From NCBI GenBank assembly GCA_947584775.1, contig CANPWT010000003.1:1-30101 (forward strand): a DNA stretch of 30,101 nucleotides. Reading direction: 5' to 3'. Made by a program: the position numbers and the translations under genes. Positions 1 to 7,933 of the stretch are shown here, piece by piece. The notes under the pieces are model-generated. The model saw nothing but the letters and a program-made list of their open reading frames with translations, made no database searches and was not told the origin of the DNA. This stretch comes from an uncultured Clostridia bacterium (GTDB lineage Bacteria; Bacillota; Clostridia; Christensenellales; UBA1242). Within the stretch, counting starts at the first letter, position 1. Each line of letters opens with the position of its first letter.

Positions 1-1322
1 CTGGCCACGAAGCCTTCACAGCAATGCGTGCGCGCGGTGCGTCCGTTACCGACATTGCAATTTTAATTGTGGCAGCGGATGATGGCGTAATGCCACAAAC
101 TGTTGAGGCTATAAACCATATAAAATCGGCAAACATACCTATGATTGTTGCAATAAATAAAATGGATAAACCGCAAGCCGACCCAGACAAAGTTATGCAA
201 CAATTGGCTGAACATAACGTTTTGCCAGAGGCTTGGGGCGGGGATGCTATTATTTGTAAAATTTCCAGCAAAACAGGCGAGGGGATTGATAAATTGTTAG
301 AAACAATTTTGCTTGTTGCCGATGTGCAAGAACTTAAATCTAACCCAAATGTACCAGCAATGGGCACAGTTTTGGAATCTAAACTAGATAAGGGCAAAGG
401 TGCAGTTGCTTCATTGATTGTGTTGGACGGCTCACTAAAAGTTGGCGACACAATTATTTCTGGCACAAGTCTATGTAAAGTTAAAGCAATGATAGACGAA
501 AACGGCAAGCAAGTTAAAGTTGCAACTCCGTCCATGCCGGTAACCGTGCTTGGCTTTAATGAAGTTCCACCTGCCGGCGAATCGTTCACTTCGGTTGATG
601 AAAAACTTTCTAAACAAATCATAGAGGAAAGGAAAGCAAAACAAAAAGAAGATTTAATTAAAGGCAGCGGCGGCAATACTCTTGAAGATTTAATTAACAA
701 AACCAGCGAAAAGGATGTTAAAATATTAAATATCGTGTTAAAAACCGATGTTCATGGCTCGCTAGAAGCAATTAAAGCCGCCGTTATGAAACTTGCAAAT
801 GACGAAGTTAAAATTAACATTTTGCACAGTGGCGTAGGCGCTATTAGCGAAAGTGATTTAATTTTGGCCAACGCTTCAAATGCCATGGTTATTGCCTTTA
901 ATGTCAGCCAGGATAGCAAGGTTAAAACTATTGCCGACAGGATGAAAATTAAAATACACACCTACAAAATCATTTATGAATTGCTAGACGAAATTGAACG
1001 TGTTGTCAAAGGCCTTAAAGAGCCTAAATACGAGGAAGTTTATCTTGGCAAGGCTGAGTGCATTATGGTGTTCAACTTGTCAAGCGCAGGGCTAGTTGCC
1101 GGCTGTATGGTTAAGGACGGCAAAATTGTCCGCGGTGAACACGCTAAAATATACCGCAAAGACAAACTTATTGCCACCACCGAAATTAAATCGCTTAAAA
1201 TTGTTAAAGACGATGTTAAAGAGGCAGGCAAAGATAGGGAGTGCGGCATCAAAACCAATTATGACGATATTCAAACGGGTGATATAATTGAATGCTTTAC
1301 CCTTAAAAGGATTGAGGAATAA
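1..1322 (+). CDS. infB: Translation initiation factor IF-2, 3' part (5' end outside window)
   Basis: This is the C-terminal ~440 residues of IF-2, the GTPase that brings initiator fMet-tRNA to the 30S subunit. The reading frame is open from the first bases. It starts inside the G domain with GHEAFT, the end of the DTPGHEAFT G3 motif, followed by the G4 motif NKMD (bases about 165-176). Domain II (about residues 105-190 of the visible part) and the C-terminal fMet-tRNA-binding part, ending in GDIIECF, follow. The first internal ATG at 24 is not the start, because the G3 motif upstream of it is intact. The stop codon overlaps the rbfA start by one base (TAATG), so the two are probably translationally coupled. 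infB-rbfA-truB is the standard end of the nusA-infB operon. Identification is firm; only the missing N-terminus limits the annotation. Confidence 0.97.
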   Translation, partial: GHEAFTAMRARGASVTDIAILIVAADDGVMPQTVEAINHIKSANIPMIVAINKMDKPQADPDKVMQQLAEHNVLPEAWGGDAIICKISSKTGEGIDKLLETILLVADVQELKSNPNVPAMGTVLESKLDKGKGAVASLIVLDGSLKVGDTIISGTSLCKVKAMIDENGKQVKVATPSMPVTVLGFNEVPPAGESFTSVDEKLSKQIIEERKAKQKEDLIKGSGGNTLEDLINKTSEKDVKILNIVLKTDVHGSLEAIKAAVMKLANDEVKINILHSGVGAISESDLILANASNAMVIAFNVSQDSKVKTIADRMKIKIHTYKIIYELLDEIERVVKGLKEPKYEEVYLGKAECIMVFNLSSAGLVAGCMVKDGKIVRGEHAKIYRKDKLIATTEIKSLKIVKDDVKEAGKDRECGIKTNYDDIQTGDIIECFTLKRIEE

Positions 1323-1690
1323 TGAAAGGTGTTCGTTTACAAAGAATTAATTCCGAAATTCAAAAGGCGCTTTCTTCAATTATAGATAACGACCTGCGTG
1401 ACCCGCAAATAACCTCTATAATTAGTGTGAGTAGCGTAGATATTACACCAGATTTAGCGAATGCTAAGGTGTATATCACTTGCTATGGCGATATGGACAA
1501 GCAGGAAGTTTTAAACAGAATTAAGGGTGCGGGCGGCTTTATACGTGGCAGGCTTAGCCAAAAAGTTAAATTAAGAATAACCCCTAGGCTAGATTTTAGA
1601 TTAGATAATTCGGAAGAATATTCGGCAAAAATAGAAGGAATATTAAAAAACATCAAATATTCAACCGAGCCGGAAAAAGATGATGAATAA
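1322..1690 (+). CDS. rbfA: Ribosome-binding factor A
   Basis: RbfA is a small KH-fold protein that binds the 30S subunit during late 16S rRNA maturation. The 122-residue protein has the family's N-terminal pattern (RLQRINSEIQKALSSII) and the conserved DLRDPQI segment around residues 25-31, then ITPDLANAKVYIT and a C-terminal RITPRLDFRLD motif. Length is normal for the family (about 115-130). The ATG shares a base with the infB stop, and the gene end overlaps the truB start by 11 bases, so it lies in the same operon as both. Nothing unusual is seen. Confidence 0.96.
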   Translation: MKGVRLQRINSEIQKALSSIIDNDLRDPQITSIISVSSVDITPDLANAKVYITCYGDMDKQEVLNRIKGAGGFIRGRLSQKVKLRITPRLDFRLDNSEEYSAKIEGILKNIKYSTEPEKDDE

Positions 1691-2531
1691 TGGCATATTA
1701 GCAATAAATAAACCCAGCGGGTGGACAAGTTTTGATGTTGTTAACAAAGTTAAGCACCTTTTGCATTGTCCGCGCGTTGGCCATTTAGGCACGTTGGACC
1801 CAATAGCAACCGGGGTGTTGCTTGTAACAATAGGTAAGGCTACAAAAATTTTTGACCTTGCCCAAAGCAAGCAAAAAACATACATCGCCAAATTTAAGTT
1901 CGGCTATTCAACCGATAGTTTGGACGCAACGGGCAAAATTGAAAACACAACCACGCTTTTGCCAACCTTTGACCAACTTGAAAGCGTAAGGGCAAGTTTT
2001 ATAGGTGAAATTGCCCAAATTCCGCCTAAATTTAGCGCAAAATCTATAAATGGCGTGCGCGCTTACGACCTGGCCAGGCAAAACAAACAGTTCGAAATCC
2101 CCGCCAAAAATGTAAAAATATACAGTATAGACTATATTTCGTACATCGATAGCGTTTTAACGCTAAAAATTGTTTGCGGCAGCGGAACATACATTCGTTC
2201 ACTGTGTAGGGACATTGCCTTAAAGGTCAACTCGCTTGCCACAATGGTGGAGTTAACACGCACTAAGGTGGGCAAAATTGATATAGGCAACTGTGTAGAT
2301 ATTAGCGCGCTAAGTGAGCAAAATATTGCTAGTTTTGTCCTTCCTTTAAGCAAATTTTTAGATTATAGCCAAATTGAATTGCCGGTTAGCGAGCAACACA
2401 ATCTTTTGTGCGGTCAAACATTAAATTTAGCCAAACCGGACGGCTTATATTTGCTTATGGACAACACAAATGTGCTAGCAATAGTAAAAATTGCAAATAA
2501 TTTAGCAAAAATGTCAATTTTTTTAGGTTAG
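1680..2531 (+). CDS. truB: tRNA pseudouridine-55 synthase
   Basis: TruB converts U55 in the T-loop of tRNAs to pseudouridine. The N-terminus reads GILAINKPSGWTSFDVV, and the catalytic aspartate is D40 in GHLGTLDPIATGVL. The PKFSAKSINGVRAYDLAR segment and the GTYIRSLCRD motif (catalytic-domain core) are also present. The C-terminal PUA-like part is short, giving 283 residues, within the usual range. The start is one of two consecutive ATG codons (1680 or 1683), inside the end of rbfA. In many Firmicutes ribF follows truB; here it does not, and an efp gene with its own promoter lies next, 53 bases downstream. Confidence 0.96.
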   Translation: MMNNGILAINKPSGWTSFDVVNKVKHLLHCPRVGHLGTLDPIATGVLLVTIGKATKIFDLAQSKQKTYIAKFKFGYSTDSLDATGKIENTTTLLPTFDQLESVRASFIGEIAQIPPKFSAKSINGVRAYDLARQNKQFEIPAKNVKIYSIDYISYIDSVLTLKIVCGSGTYIRSLCRDIALKVNSLATMVELTRTKVGKIDIGNCVDISALSEQNIASFVLPLSKFLDYSQIELPVSEQHNLLCGQTLNLAKPDGLYLLMDNTNVLAIVKIANNLAKMSIFLG

Positions 2532-2535
2532 TTGA

Positions 2536-2564
2536 TTGTGTTTATAATAATTTTATGATATAAT
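2536..2564 (+). promoter_or_regulatory. Candidate sigma-A promoter of efp (extended -10)
   Basis: A perfect -10 hexamer TATAAT (2559-2564) is preceded by TGA, giving an extended -10 element. The -35 is weak (TTGTGT, 2536-2541) at a 17-base spacing. Transcription would start near 2571, leaving a 5' leader of about 14 bases that begins at the Shine-Dalgarno site. The 13-base block TTTATGATATAAT is identical to the one before comEC. Confidence 0.5.
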
Positions 2565-2584
2565 AAAAAAGAGGAGAAAAATTT

Positions 2585-3163
2585 ATGATAACAGCAGGTG
2601 ATATTAGAAAAGGTGTAATTTTTGATGACGGCAGTTCAACTGACCCTAAAAAACCAAGTTTATTTTTGGTTGTAGATTTCCAACACGTTAAACCAGGCAA
2701 GGGCGCTGCTTTTGTGCGCACCACTTTAAAAAATGTGTTAACAGGCAAGGTAATTGAACGCACATATAACCCAAGCGAAAAAATTAACGATATTTCCATT
2801 GAAAGGAAAGAAATGATGTACCTTTATAACGAGGGCGGGTTGTATTATTTTATGGACAACGAAACATACGACCAAATTCCTTTCAACTACGAAACAGTTA
2901 AGGATGCGCTTCATTTTGTGGTAGAAAATACTAATTGCAACATTCAATTTTACAATGGCCAACCAATTAACGTTGAACCACCAATTTTTGTAGAATTAAC
3001 CATTGCTAAAACCGAGCCAGGCGCAAAAGGCGACACTGTTAAAACAGGTGGCAAGCCAGCAACCTTGGAAACAGGTTACACAATTCAAGTTCCGCTATTC
3101 ATCAACGAAGGCGACAGGGTTAGAGTTGACACTCGCACGGGCGAATATATGGAAAGATTGTAA
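2585..3163 (+). CDS. efp: Elongation factor P
   Basis: EF-P binds between the P and E sites of the ribosome and relieves stalling at polyproline stretches. The 192-residue protein shows the diagnostic FQHVKPGKGAAFVRT segment; K39 in KPGKG occupies the tip of the domain I loop that is modified, or left bare, in different bacteria. The middle and C-terminal OB domains are recognisable, with the C-terminal GDRVRVDTRTGEYMER signature. A GAGGAG Shine-Dalgarno (2571-2576) precedes the ATG. The N-terminal strand region carries about six extra residues (SSTDPKKP area) compared with typical 185-residue EF-P. The gene has its own promoter and a weak terminator, so it is probably monocistronic between the infB operon and the spoIIIA operon. 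Confidence 0.97.
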   Translation: MITAGDIRKGVIFDDGSSTDPKKPSLFLVVDFQHVKPGKGAAFVRTTLKNVLTGKVIERTYNPSEKINDISIERKEMMYLYNEGGLYYFMDNETYDQIPFNYETVKDALHFVVENTNCNIQFYNGQPINVEPPIFVELTIAKTEPGAKGDTVKTGGKPATLETGYTIQVPLFINEGDRVRVDTRTGEYMERL

Positions 3164-3201
3164 AATTTTGTAACATTTTACAACGCAAAAATTAGAAAAA
3201 T

Positions 3202-3232
3202 TTATATTTATTAGACGAAAAATTGATACTCT
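3202..3232 (+). promoter_or_regulatory. Possible sigma-E-like promoter of the spoIIIA operon
   Basis: In Bacillus the spoIIIA operon is driven by mother-cell sigma-E, whose promoters resemble KMATATT, a 14-15 base gap, then CATACANT. Here TTATATT (3202-3208) is followed after 16 bases by GATACTCT (3225-3232): a partial match with slightly long spacing. It would start transcription near 3240, about 48 bases before spoIIIAA. It overlaps the possible efp terminator hairpin, so only one of the two readings may be right. Confidence 0.25.
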
Positions 3233-3251
3233 TGCAGTATCTATTTTTTTT
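3225..3251 (+). terminator. Possible weak intrinsic terminator after efp
   Basis: A short 6-bp stem, GATACT (3225-3230) with AGTATC (3236-3241), encloses a 5-base loop and is followed by TA and an eight-T run (3244-3251). The stem is short and AT-rich, so termination is probably partial. It sits between efp and spoIIIAA, where transcription of housekeeping and sporulation genes would need to be separated. Confidence 0.4.
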
Positions 3252-3287
3252 ACGCATTAAAGTTGAATATTTTTAATATTTTTTACT

Positions 3288-4190
3288 ATGTTAAAAGATT
3301 TTTTAGATAGTGAAATATACAATCAAATTTTAAAAGCGTTCAGTTTTAACGACATAACAGAAATTCGTTTGCGCGTAAATGAAAAAATAATTGTGGCGGT
3401 GAAAAATAAAAAATATTATTTAAAGGACGAAAATAACAATTTTTTAATTTGCACAAAGCAAAATATAGAAAATTTTATAACCCGCGCCTGCCACAATTCG
3501 GTTTACGCTTATAACAACAACATAATTCAGGGCTATATAACCTTAAAAAACGGCATAAGGGTGGGGTTATCGGGCAATGTTGTGGTTGAAAACAACAAGG
3601 TTGTTACAATTAAAGATTTTAATTCGCTAAATATTCGCATACCGCACATAATTAAAAATTGCAGTTTAATTGCTTACGATTATCTGGTTACGGACGAAGT
3701 TAAAAACACATTAATTGTATCGCCGCCCGGGGCGGGCAAAACCACATTTTTGCGTGATTTAATTTTTCAGTTATACAATCATAATTTGGCAAAAAATGTG
3801 CTAATTGCAGACGAGCGAAACGAAATTTGCGCCACAAACGATGCCATCCCGCAAATAAACCTTGGCGGATTTTGCGATATATACACAAACTGCACAAAAA
3901 AATACGCCTTTAAAAACGGAATAAGGAGCATGTGCCCGGACGTTATTGTAACGGACGAAATAGACCTAGATTGCGATTTGCAATATATAACCGAAGCCAT
4001 AAATTGCGGAGTTAACGTGGTTGCCACAATACACGCAAAAGATTTAAACCAACTCAAAAATAAGCCCGGTTTTAGCGAAATTTTTGAAAAGCACCTGTTT
4101 TCCAGATACGTATTTTTAACTAATGATTTAGGCCCAGGCACGCTTACATACATTTATGACGATAAATTAAATTGTATTTATAGTAGGTAA
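3288..4190 (+). CDS. spoIIIAA: Stage III sporulation protein AA, secretion-type ATPase
   Basis: SpoIIIAA is the mother-cell ATPase of the SpoIIIA-SpoIIQ channel linking mother cell and engulfed forespore. It is related to secretion ATPases of type II/IV systems. The 300-residue protein has the Walker A motif PPGAGKTT (K151), a Walker B-like segment VIVTDEID, and the downstream HAKDLNQL segment typical of the family. The N-terminal half contains EIRLRVNEKI and the RACHNSVYAYNNNIIQGYITL region conserved in SpoIIIAA. It is the first gene of a complete spoIIIAA-AH cluster. No Shine-Dalgarno sequence is seen before the ATG; the upstream bases are nearly all A and T. Translation initiation is therefore unusual, but no better start is available. 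Sigma-E control is inferred from the family. Confidence 0.95.
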   Translation: MLKDFLDSEIYNQILKAFSFNDITEIRLRVNEKIIVAVKNKKYYLKDENNNFLICTKQNIENFITRACHNSVYAYNNNIIQGYITLKNGIRVGLSGNVVVENNKVVTIKDFNSLNIRIPHIIKNCSLIAYDYLVTDEVKNTLIVSPPGAGKTTFLRDLIFQLYNHNLAKNVLIADERNEICATNDAIPQINLGGFCDIYTNCTKKYAFKNGIRSMCPDVIVTDEIDLDCDLQYITEAINCGVNVVATIHAKDLNQLKNKPGFSEIFEKHLFSRYVFLTNDLGPGTLTYIYDDKLNCIYSR

Positions 4191-4192
4191 AT

Positions 4193-4666
4193 ATGAAGTG
4201 GATTTTAATTGCAATATTAATATTTGTAATTATGCTAATTGCAATACGATTAAGCGACCAATATAAAGATAAATACGATTTTTATTTTAATTTAAAAAAC
4301 TTTTTAAATCAATTTAAAATTAACGTTTCGTTTAGGCAGGACAAGTTAACCGATTTTGTTGCAAATGTAAAGCCCAAAAAGCAATTTAAGTTGTTTATAG
4401 ATGCATACAGCGAATATTTAAAAACTAATAAATTAAATTTATCTGAAATTAAAATTTTAGAGGAAGAAGAAAAAAATGAACTAACTCAAATTGTTATGTC
4501 GCTTGGCAAAAACGATAGCCCAACAGAAATTATGCAACTAGAAAATTTTTTAATAAGTGTAGAAAATAACCTATCTAGCGCACAGGAAAATAAAAATAAA
4601 CTTTGCCCAATGATTATTAAATTATCGCTATTGTTTGCAATAGGTTTAGCAATATTGCTCATATAA
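4193..4666 (+). CDS. spoIIIAB: Stage III sporulation protein AB
   Basis: SpoIIIAB is a bitopic membrane component of the SpoIIIA apparatus, distantly similar to type II secretion system GspF-like proteins. The 157-residue product has a hydrophobic N-terminal segment (about residues 3-21), a soluble middle rich in charged residues, and a C-terminal hydrophobic segment (about 140-157). Sequence identity to the family is not obvious by eye, so the call rests mainly on length, topology and position directly between spoIIIAA (2-base gap) and spoIIIAC. The C-terminal LSLLFAIGLAILLI tail fits known SpoIIIAB proteins. Confidence 0.88.
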   Translation: MKWILIAILIFVIMLIAIRLSDQYKDKYDFYFNLKNFLNQFKINVSFRQDKLTDFVANVKPKKQFKLFIDAYSEYLKTNKLNLSEIKILEEEEKNELTQIVMSLGKNDSPTEIMQLENFLISVENNLSSAQENKNKLCPMIIKLSLLFAIGLAILLI

Positions 4667-4674
4667 GGAGGAGT

Positions 4675-4863
4675 ATGGAAGTAATTTTTAAGTTGGCCGG
4701 AATTGGGCTAATAACTTCAATTGTAAATCAAATTTTAAAGTATTGCGGCAAGGAAGAAATTGCCTCGGTTACAACTCTTGCTGGCCTGATAATCAGTTTA
4801 TTAATGGTTATAAATTTGGTGCAAGATTTGTTTAATACAGTTAAAAGTTTGTTTGTGTTTTAG
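4675..4863 (+). CDS. spoIIIAC: Stage III sporulation protein AC
   Basis: This is a 62-residue, two-helix membrane protein and one of the core small subunits of the SpoIIIA channel. It contains the family pattern IFKLAGIGLITSIVNQILKYCGKEE followed by a second hydrophobic helix (sequence spans residues 4-55). The length matches the usual 60-68 residues. A strong Shine-Dalgarno (AAGGAGGAG, about 4666-4674) immediately precedes the ATG, in contrast to spoIIIAA at the head of the operon. Position between AB and AD supports the call. Confidence 0.93.
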   Translation: MEVIFKLAGIGLITSIVNQILKYCGKEEIASVTTLAGLIISLLMVINLVQDLFNTVKSLFVF

Positions 4864-4869
4864 GAGAAT

Positions 4870-5256
4870 ATGACAGTTTTAGTAAAAATTCTAGCGGTTG
4901 CGCTAGTCACTGTTTTTGCATTTATGATTGTTAAACAAATAAAGCCCGAAATTGCCTTATTAATATCTATTGCAGGCAGTGTTTTAATAATTATATTGGC
5001 AGTGGACACGCTTAATTCTGTCATATCTTCTTTTTATAAAATTTTTACTACAACCGGGGTGGATGCAACGCTTTTAACTCCACTTTTTAAAATTTTAGCC
5101 ATTGGCTACATAACTGAATTTGGCGCAAACATTTGCCAAGATGCCAATGCCACTAGCGTTGCGGACAAGGTTTTATTTGCCGGCAAAATAATAATTTTGT
5201 TTGTTGCTTTGCCAATAGTTACAACGGTTATTGATATGGTGGTGGGGTTATTATGA
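4870..5256 (+). CDS. spoIIIAD: Stage III sporulation protein AD
   Basis: SpoIIIAD is a polytopic membrane protein of the SpoIIIA complex, related in sequence to SpoIIIAC. The 128-residue product has about four hydrophobic segments and the conserved middle segment LLTPLFKILAIGYITEFGANICQDAN, in which ITEFGANICQDA is diagnostic for the family. The SD is TAGGAGAAT before the ATG at 4870. The 3' end overlaps the spoIIIAE start by four bases (ATGA), so the two genes are translationally coupled. Confidence 0.94.
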   Translation: MTVLVKILAVALVTVFAFMIVKQIKPEIALLISIAGSVLIIILAVDTLNSVISSFYKIFTTTGVDATLLTPLFKILAIGYITEFGANICQDANATSVADKVLFAGKIIILFVALPIVTTVIDMVVGLL

Positions 5257-6464
5257 CAAAAATAAAAAATAAAAATGTTCCGCTTTATATTTTAATGATT
5301 GTTTTAATTGTGTTGTCAAGCCTTATATCGCCGCAAATTACCTTTGGCGCAACAAGCGAAATTAATAAAATTACCACTGATTTAAACAACACAGTAATTG
5401 ACGAATTATCTCAAATAGATTTTTCCGCCTTTAATGAGGTTATTATTGAATTTGAAAATAATAAAACAAATATATTTTCCTTAACCAATATAAAGGACAA
5501 AGTTTATTCTATAATTTCAGGCGAAAACGCAGTTAATTATTCCAATTTTTTTGCTAGTTTTTTTTCCTCCTTGGTAGATGTGGTTTTAAGATATTTGCCC
5601 AGCATTTCACTTGTTATTGCAATTGGGGTGATAAGTAATTTGTTAAGCGGAATTAAAAGCAAATTTAACGAAAAATCCACCAGCAACTTAGTGCATTTAG
5701 TGTGCTTTTTGGCTATTTCAATACTAATAATTGGTATGGTTAACAGTTTGGCGCGCACAACGGGCAATGCAATAAATTCAACCGTAAATCAGATGAACAT
5801 TTTGTTCCCAATATTGTTAACATTGATGACCGGGTTGGGCGCATACGCCTCGGTTGGCGCGTTTCAACCGGTTGTTGCAATAATTTCTACCTATGTTGCC
5901 GACTTTTTTAATTACGTAATAATTCCGCTATTTTTAATTAGTTTTGTTTTTAATATAATATCAAATTTGTCCGACAACATTAAACTAGATAAGTTTGAAA
6001 GTTTTATTTTTAGCGGTTTTAAATGGATTGTTGGTTTAGTGTTTACGCTATTTTTTGCAATATTTACAATTCAAGGCATATCTGCGGGGAGTTTTGACAG
6101 TTTAAGCATACGCACAACAAAATACGCAATTAAAAGTTACGTGCCTATTATGGGTGGCTATTTAAGCGATGGCATGGATTTAATTATGTCCAGCACGCTT
6201 TTAATTAAAAATTCGCTTGGCTTGGTTGGAGTGCTTATGGTTATAACCACAATTTTGTCGCCACTAATTGAAATTGTTGTGTTTAGTTTGCTTTTAAAAC
6301 TTGTGTCTGCCGTTTTGCAACCAATGGGCAACAGCAAAACATCCAATTTTTTAATGGGAACATCTAAGAGCGTAACAATGCTTTCAACAAGCGTAATTGC
6401 AATTGGGTTTATGTATTTAATTTCTATTGGTTTGGTTATGACAACCTCAAATGTGGTGATATAA
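5253..6464 (+). CDS. spoIIIAE: Stage III sporulation protein AE
   Basis: SpoIIIAE is the largest membrane protein of the SpoIIIA complex and is proposed to form part of the membrane conduit. The 403-residue protein begins with a likely signal peptide (hydrophobic residues about 9-27, possible cleavage near TFGA), an external segment of about 70 residues, and then roughly seven or eight transmembrane helices. The conserved NQMNILFPILLTLMTGLGA segment and the SGFKWIVGLVFTLFFAIFTIQGI block followed by TTKYAIKSYVPIMGGYLSDG are clear family signatures. It overlaps spoIIIAD by four bases and shares one base with the spoIIIAF start. Confidence 0.95.
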   Translation: MTKIKNKNVPLYILMIVLIVLSSLISPQITFGATSEINKITTDLNNTVIDELSQIDFSAFNEVIIEFENNKTNIFSLTNIKDKVYSIISGENAVNYSNFFASFFSSLVDVVLRYLPSISLVIAIGVISNLLSGIKSKFNEKSTSNLVHLVCFLAISILIIGMVNSLARTTGNAINSTVNQMNILFPILLTLMTGLGAYASVGAFQPVVAIISTYVADFFNYVIIPLFLISFVFNIISNLSDNIKLDKFESFIFSGFKWIVGLVFTLFFAIFTIQGISAGSFDSLSIRTTKYAIKSYVPIMGGYLSDGMDLIMSSTLLIKNSLGLVGVLMVITTILSPLIEIVVFSLLLKLVSAVLQPMGNSKTSNFLMGTSKSVTMLSTSVIAIGFMYLISIGLVMTTSNVVI

Positions 6465-6934
6465 TGGCAGGGTATATTTTAAGTATTTTAGGCATTGTTT
6501 TAGCCGGGGTGATGATAGATATAATTTTACCCAGCGGCAGCGTAAATAAATACATAAAAAGTATTTATGCCATTTTTGTTGTGGCGGTAATTATTAATCC
6601 GCTTATAAAATTTGTTAGCGCAAATAAAGATTTTAAATTGCAGTACGAGGATTACGAAGCCAACACCCAACTTTTAAATTATATTTACTCTTCACGCGTT
6701 AGAGAAACACAAAAGGAGATAGAATTAACCCTTTCTAGCAATGGTTTTAGCGGAATCGACATAAAACTTGATTTTAATATAGAAAACAACCAAATAATCT
6801 ACACAAGTTGTACAATAAATTTACAAAATTTGGTCATAGCACCGGACAAGTTGAATATAAATAAATATGAATTCATTAATGAAGTTGTAACAGAAAAAAC
6901 AAATCTAACTCATGAGGTGATTATCTATGAGTGA
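6464..6934 (+). CDS. spoIIIAF: Stage III sporulation protein AF
   Basis: SpoIIIAF is a membrane-anchored SpoIIIA component with an extracytoplasmic ring-building-like domain. The 156-residue product has two N-terminal hydrophobic helices (about residues 4-22 and 31-50, the latter including the conserved AVIINPLIKF) and a soluble C-terminal domain of about 100 residues. The ATG overlaps the spoIIIAE stop by one base and the 3' end overlaps spoIIIAG by eight bases. The INPLIKF motif and the gene order make the call secure, although the soluble domain is poorly conserved. Confidence 0.9.
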   Translation: MAGYILSILGIVLAGVMIDIILPSGSVNKYIKSIYAIFVVAVIINPLIKFVSANKDFKLQYEDYEANTQLLNYIYSSRVRETQKEIELTLSSNGFSGIDIKLDFNIENNQIIYTSCTINLQNLVIAPDKLNINKYEFINEVVTEKTNLTHEVIIYE

Positions 6935-7373
6935 AAACCAAAAAAAAACACCTAAATGGCTGGAAAAACTAAAAAAGATAAAACACATAGAAATATACAT
7001 AGCAATAATATTTATAGTAATTTTATTAATTATATATATTTCTGGCGTGGACAAAAAATCAAATTCAACCGATAAAAACTTGGGTTCAAGTTTAACTGTA
7101 ACAGCGTATGTAGAAAAAATAGAATCTAATTTAGAGGAAATTTTATCAAACATTGGAGGTGTATCAAATGTAAAGGTTATGATAACACTGGATTTACAAG
7201 GAATAGAGGTAACAAATTCCATGTTAGATTTAAACTCGTTCCCTGAAATCCGCGGGGTAATTGTTACAGCAAAAGGGGTTAATAACACCCAAACCAAACT
7301 CAAAGTTTTGCGGGCAGTTGAAGCAGTGCTAGATATAAAAAATGGTAGCATCGAAATTTTATCAAGTGATTAG
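6927..7373 (+). CDS. spoIIIAG: Stage III sporulation protein AG
   Basis: SpoIIIAG forms a large oligomeric ring in the intermembrane space of the developing forespore, through a ring-building-motif domain similar to type III secretion ring proteins. The 148-residue protein has a charged N-terminus, a single transmembrane helix (about 20-41), and an external domain in which VEKIESNLEEILSNIGGVSNVKVMITL and FPEIRGVIVTAKGV are typical of the family. It is shorter than the Bacillus protein (about 229 residues), with a reduced linker after the helix, as seen in many clostridia. A GAGGTGAT SD lies inside the end of spoIIIAF. Confidence 0.93.
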   Translation: MSENQKKTPKWLEKLKKIKHIEIYIAIIFIVILLIIYISGVDKKSNSTDKNLGSSLTVTAYVEKIESNLEEILSNIGGVSNVKVMITLDLQGIEVTNSMLDLNSFPEIRGVIVTAKGVNNTQTKLKVLRAVEAVLDIKNGSIEILSSD

Positions 7374-7381
7374 GAGGATTT

Positions 7382-7870
7382 ATGAAAACAATGTCTAAAA
7401 AGAAAAAAATTATTATTTTGTCAGTTATGATTGCATTACTTTTAGTAACAGGCTTTGTAAATGTAGCGCTAAACAGCAGTTTAAATAGCAATATTTCAAC
7501 CGAAACAAGCGCCACCACAAATGCAAATTTTTACACCGCTTTCAGAAGCGAACGCCAAGCAACACGCACACAAGAAATTCAGTTTTACGATTCCATTATA
7601 GCAAGCGAAACTTCAAGTGAAGAAGTTAAAAAAGAGGCCGAAGCCAACAAACTTGCTTTGATTGCCCAAATGGAAAAAGAATTGGTTACCGAGGGCATAA
7701 TCAGGGGCAAAGGCTTCCCAGATGCAATTGTTTCTAGCAGCGATACAAATGTAAACATTTTTGTAAAATGCGCAGAATTAACTAAGGAAGAAGTGGCTCA
7801 AATTGCCTCAGTTGCAATTCAACAACTTAAAGTTGAAATTGATAGAATTATAATTATACCTTCTGCTTAA
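7382..7870 (+). CDS. spoIIIAH: Stage III sporulation protein AH
   Basis: SpoIIIAH pairs with forespore SpoIIQ (or a functional replacement) across the intermembrane space through a ring-building domain. The 162-residue product has a lysine-rich cytoplasmic start, one transmembrane helix (about residues 10-29), a linker, and an external domain beginning near FYTAFRSERQATRTQEIQFY, which is a recognisable SpoIIIAH signature; the C-terminal VNIFVKCAELTKEEVAQIA segment also fits. It is shorter than Bacillus SpoIIIAH (218), mainly in the linker. A strong SD (TAGGAGGAT) precedes the ATG. It is the last gene of the operon. Confidence 0.93.
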   Translation: MKTMSKKKKIIILSVMIALLLVTGFVNVALNSSLNSNISTETSATTNANFYTAFRSERQATRTQEIQFYDSIIASETSSEEVKKEAEANKLALIAQMEKELVTEGIIRGKGFPDAIVSSSDTNVNIFVKCAELTKEEVAQIASVAIQQLKVEIDRIIIIPSA

Positions 7871-7887
7871 AAATAGTGCTTAAATAT

Positions 7888-7916
7888 TTGCTAAAATTAA
7901 AATTTGGTGCTATAAT
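7888..7916 (+). promoter_or_regulatory. Candidate sigma-A promoter of the asp23-like gene
   Basis: TTGCTA (7888-7893) and a perfect TATAAT (7911-7916) are separated by 17 bases, and TGC directly precedes the -10, making an extended -10. Transcription would begin near 7923, about 11 bases before the ATG at 7934 and next to the AGAGGG Shine-Dalgarno. It gives the asp23-nusB-xseAB-proS group an entry point independent of the sporulation operon. Confidence 0.6.
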
Positions 7917-7933
7917 AACAAAAAGAGGGTAAT

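Noticed and set aside
1279..1288. TGATATAAT extended -10-like sequence near the end of infB
   Set aside because: It is formed by ordinary codons (Gly-Asp-Ile-Ile), has no -35, and rbfA is coupled to infB by overlap.
3265..3293. GAATATT as the -35 of a sigma-E promoter immediately before spoIIIAA
   Set aside because: At the correct spacing the -10 would fall on the start codon and does not match CATACANT.
3779..4153. Minus-strand open frame of 124 codons inside spoIIIAA
   Set aside because: Antisense shadow of a well-conserved gene; no initiation signals and no recognisable protein.
6457..6465. TGATATAAT at the spoIIIAE/spoIIIAF junction
   Set aside because: The -10 would overlap the spoIIIAF start codon, so transcription would begin inside the gene; it also spans the spoIIIAE end.
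6905..7351. Minus-strand open frame of 148 codons opposite spoIIIAG
   Set aside because: It mirrors the gene almost end to end; spoIIIAG has the SD, the family motifs and the operon position.
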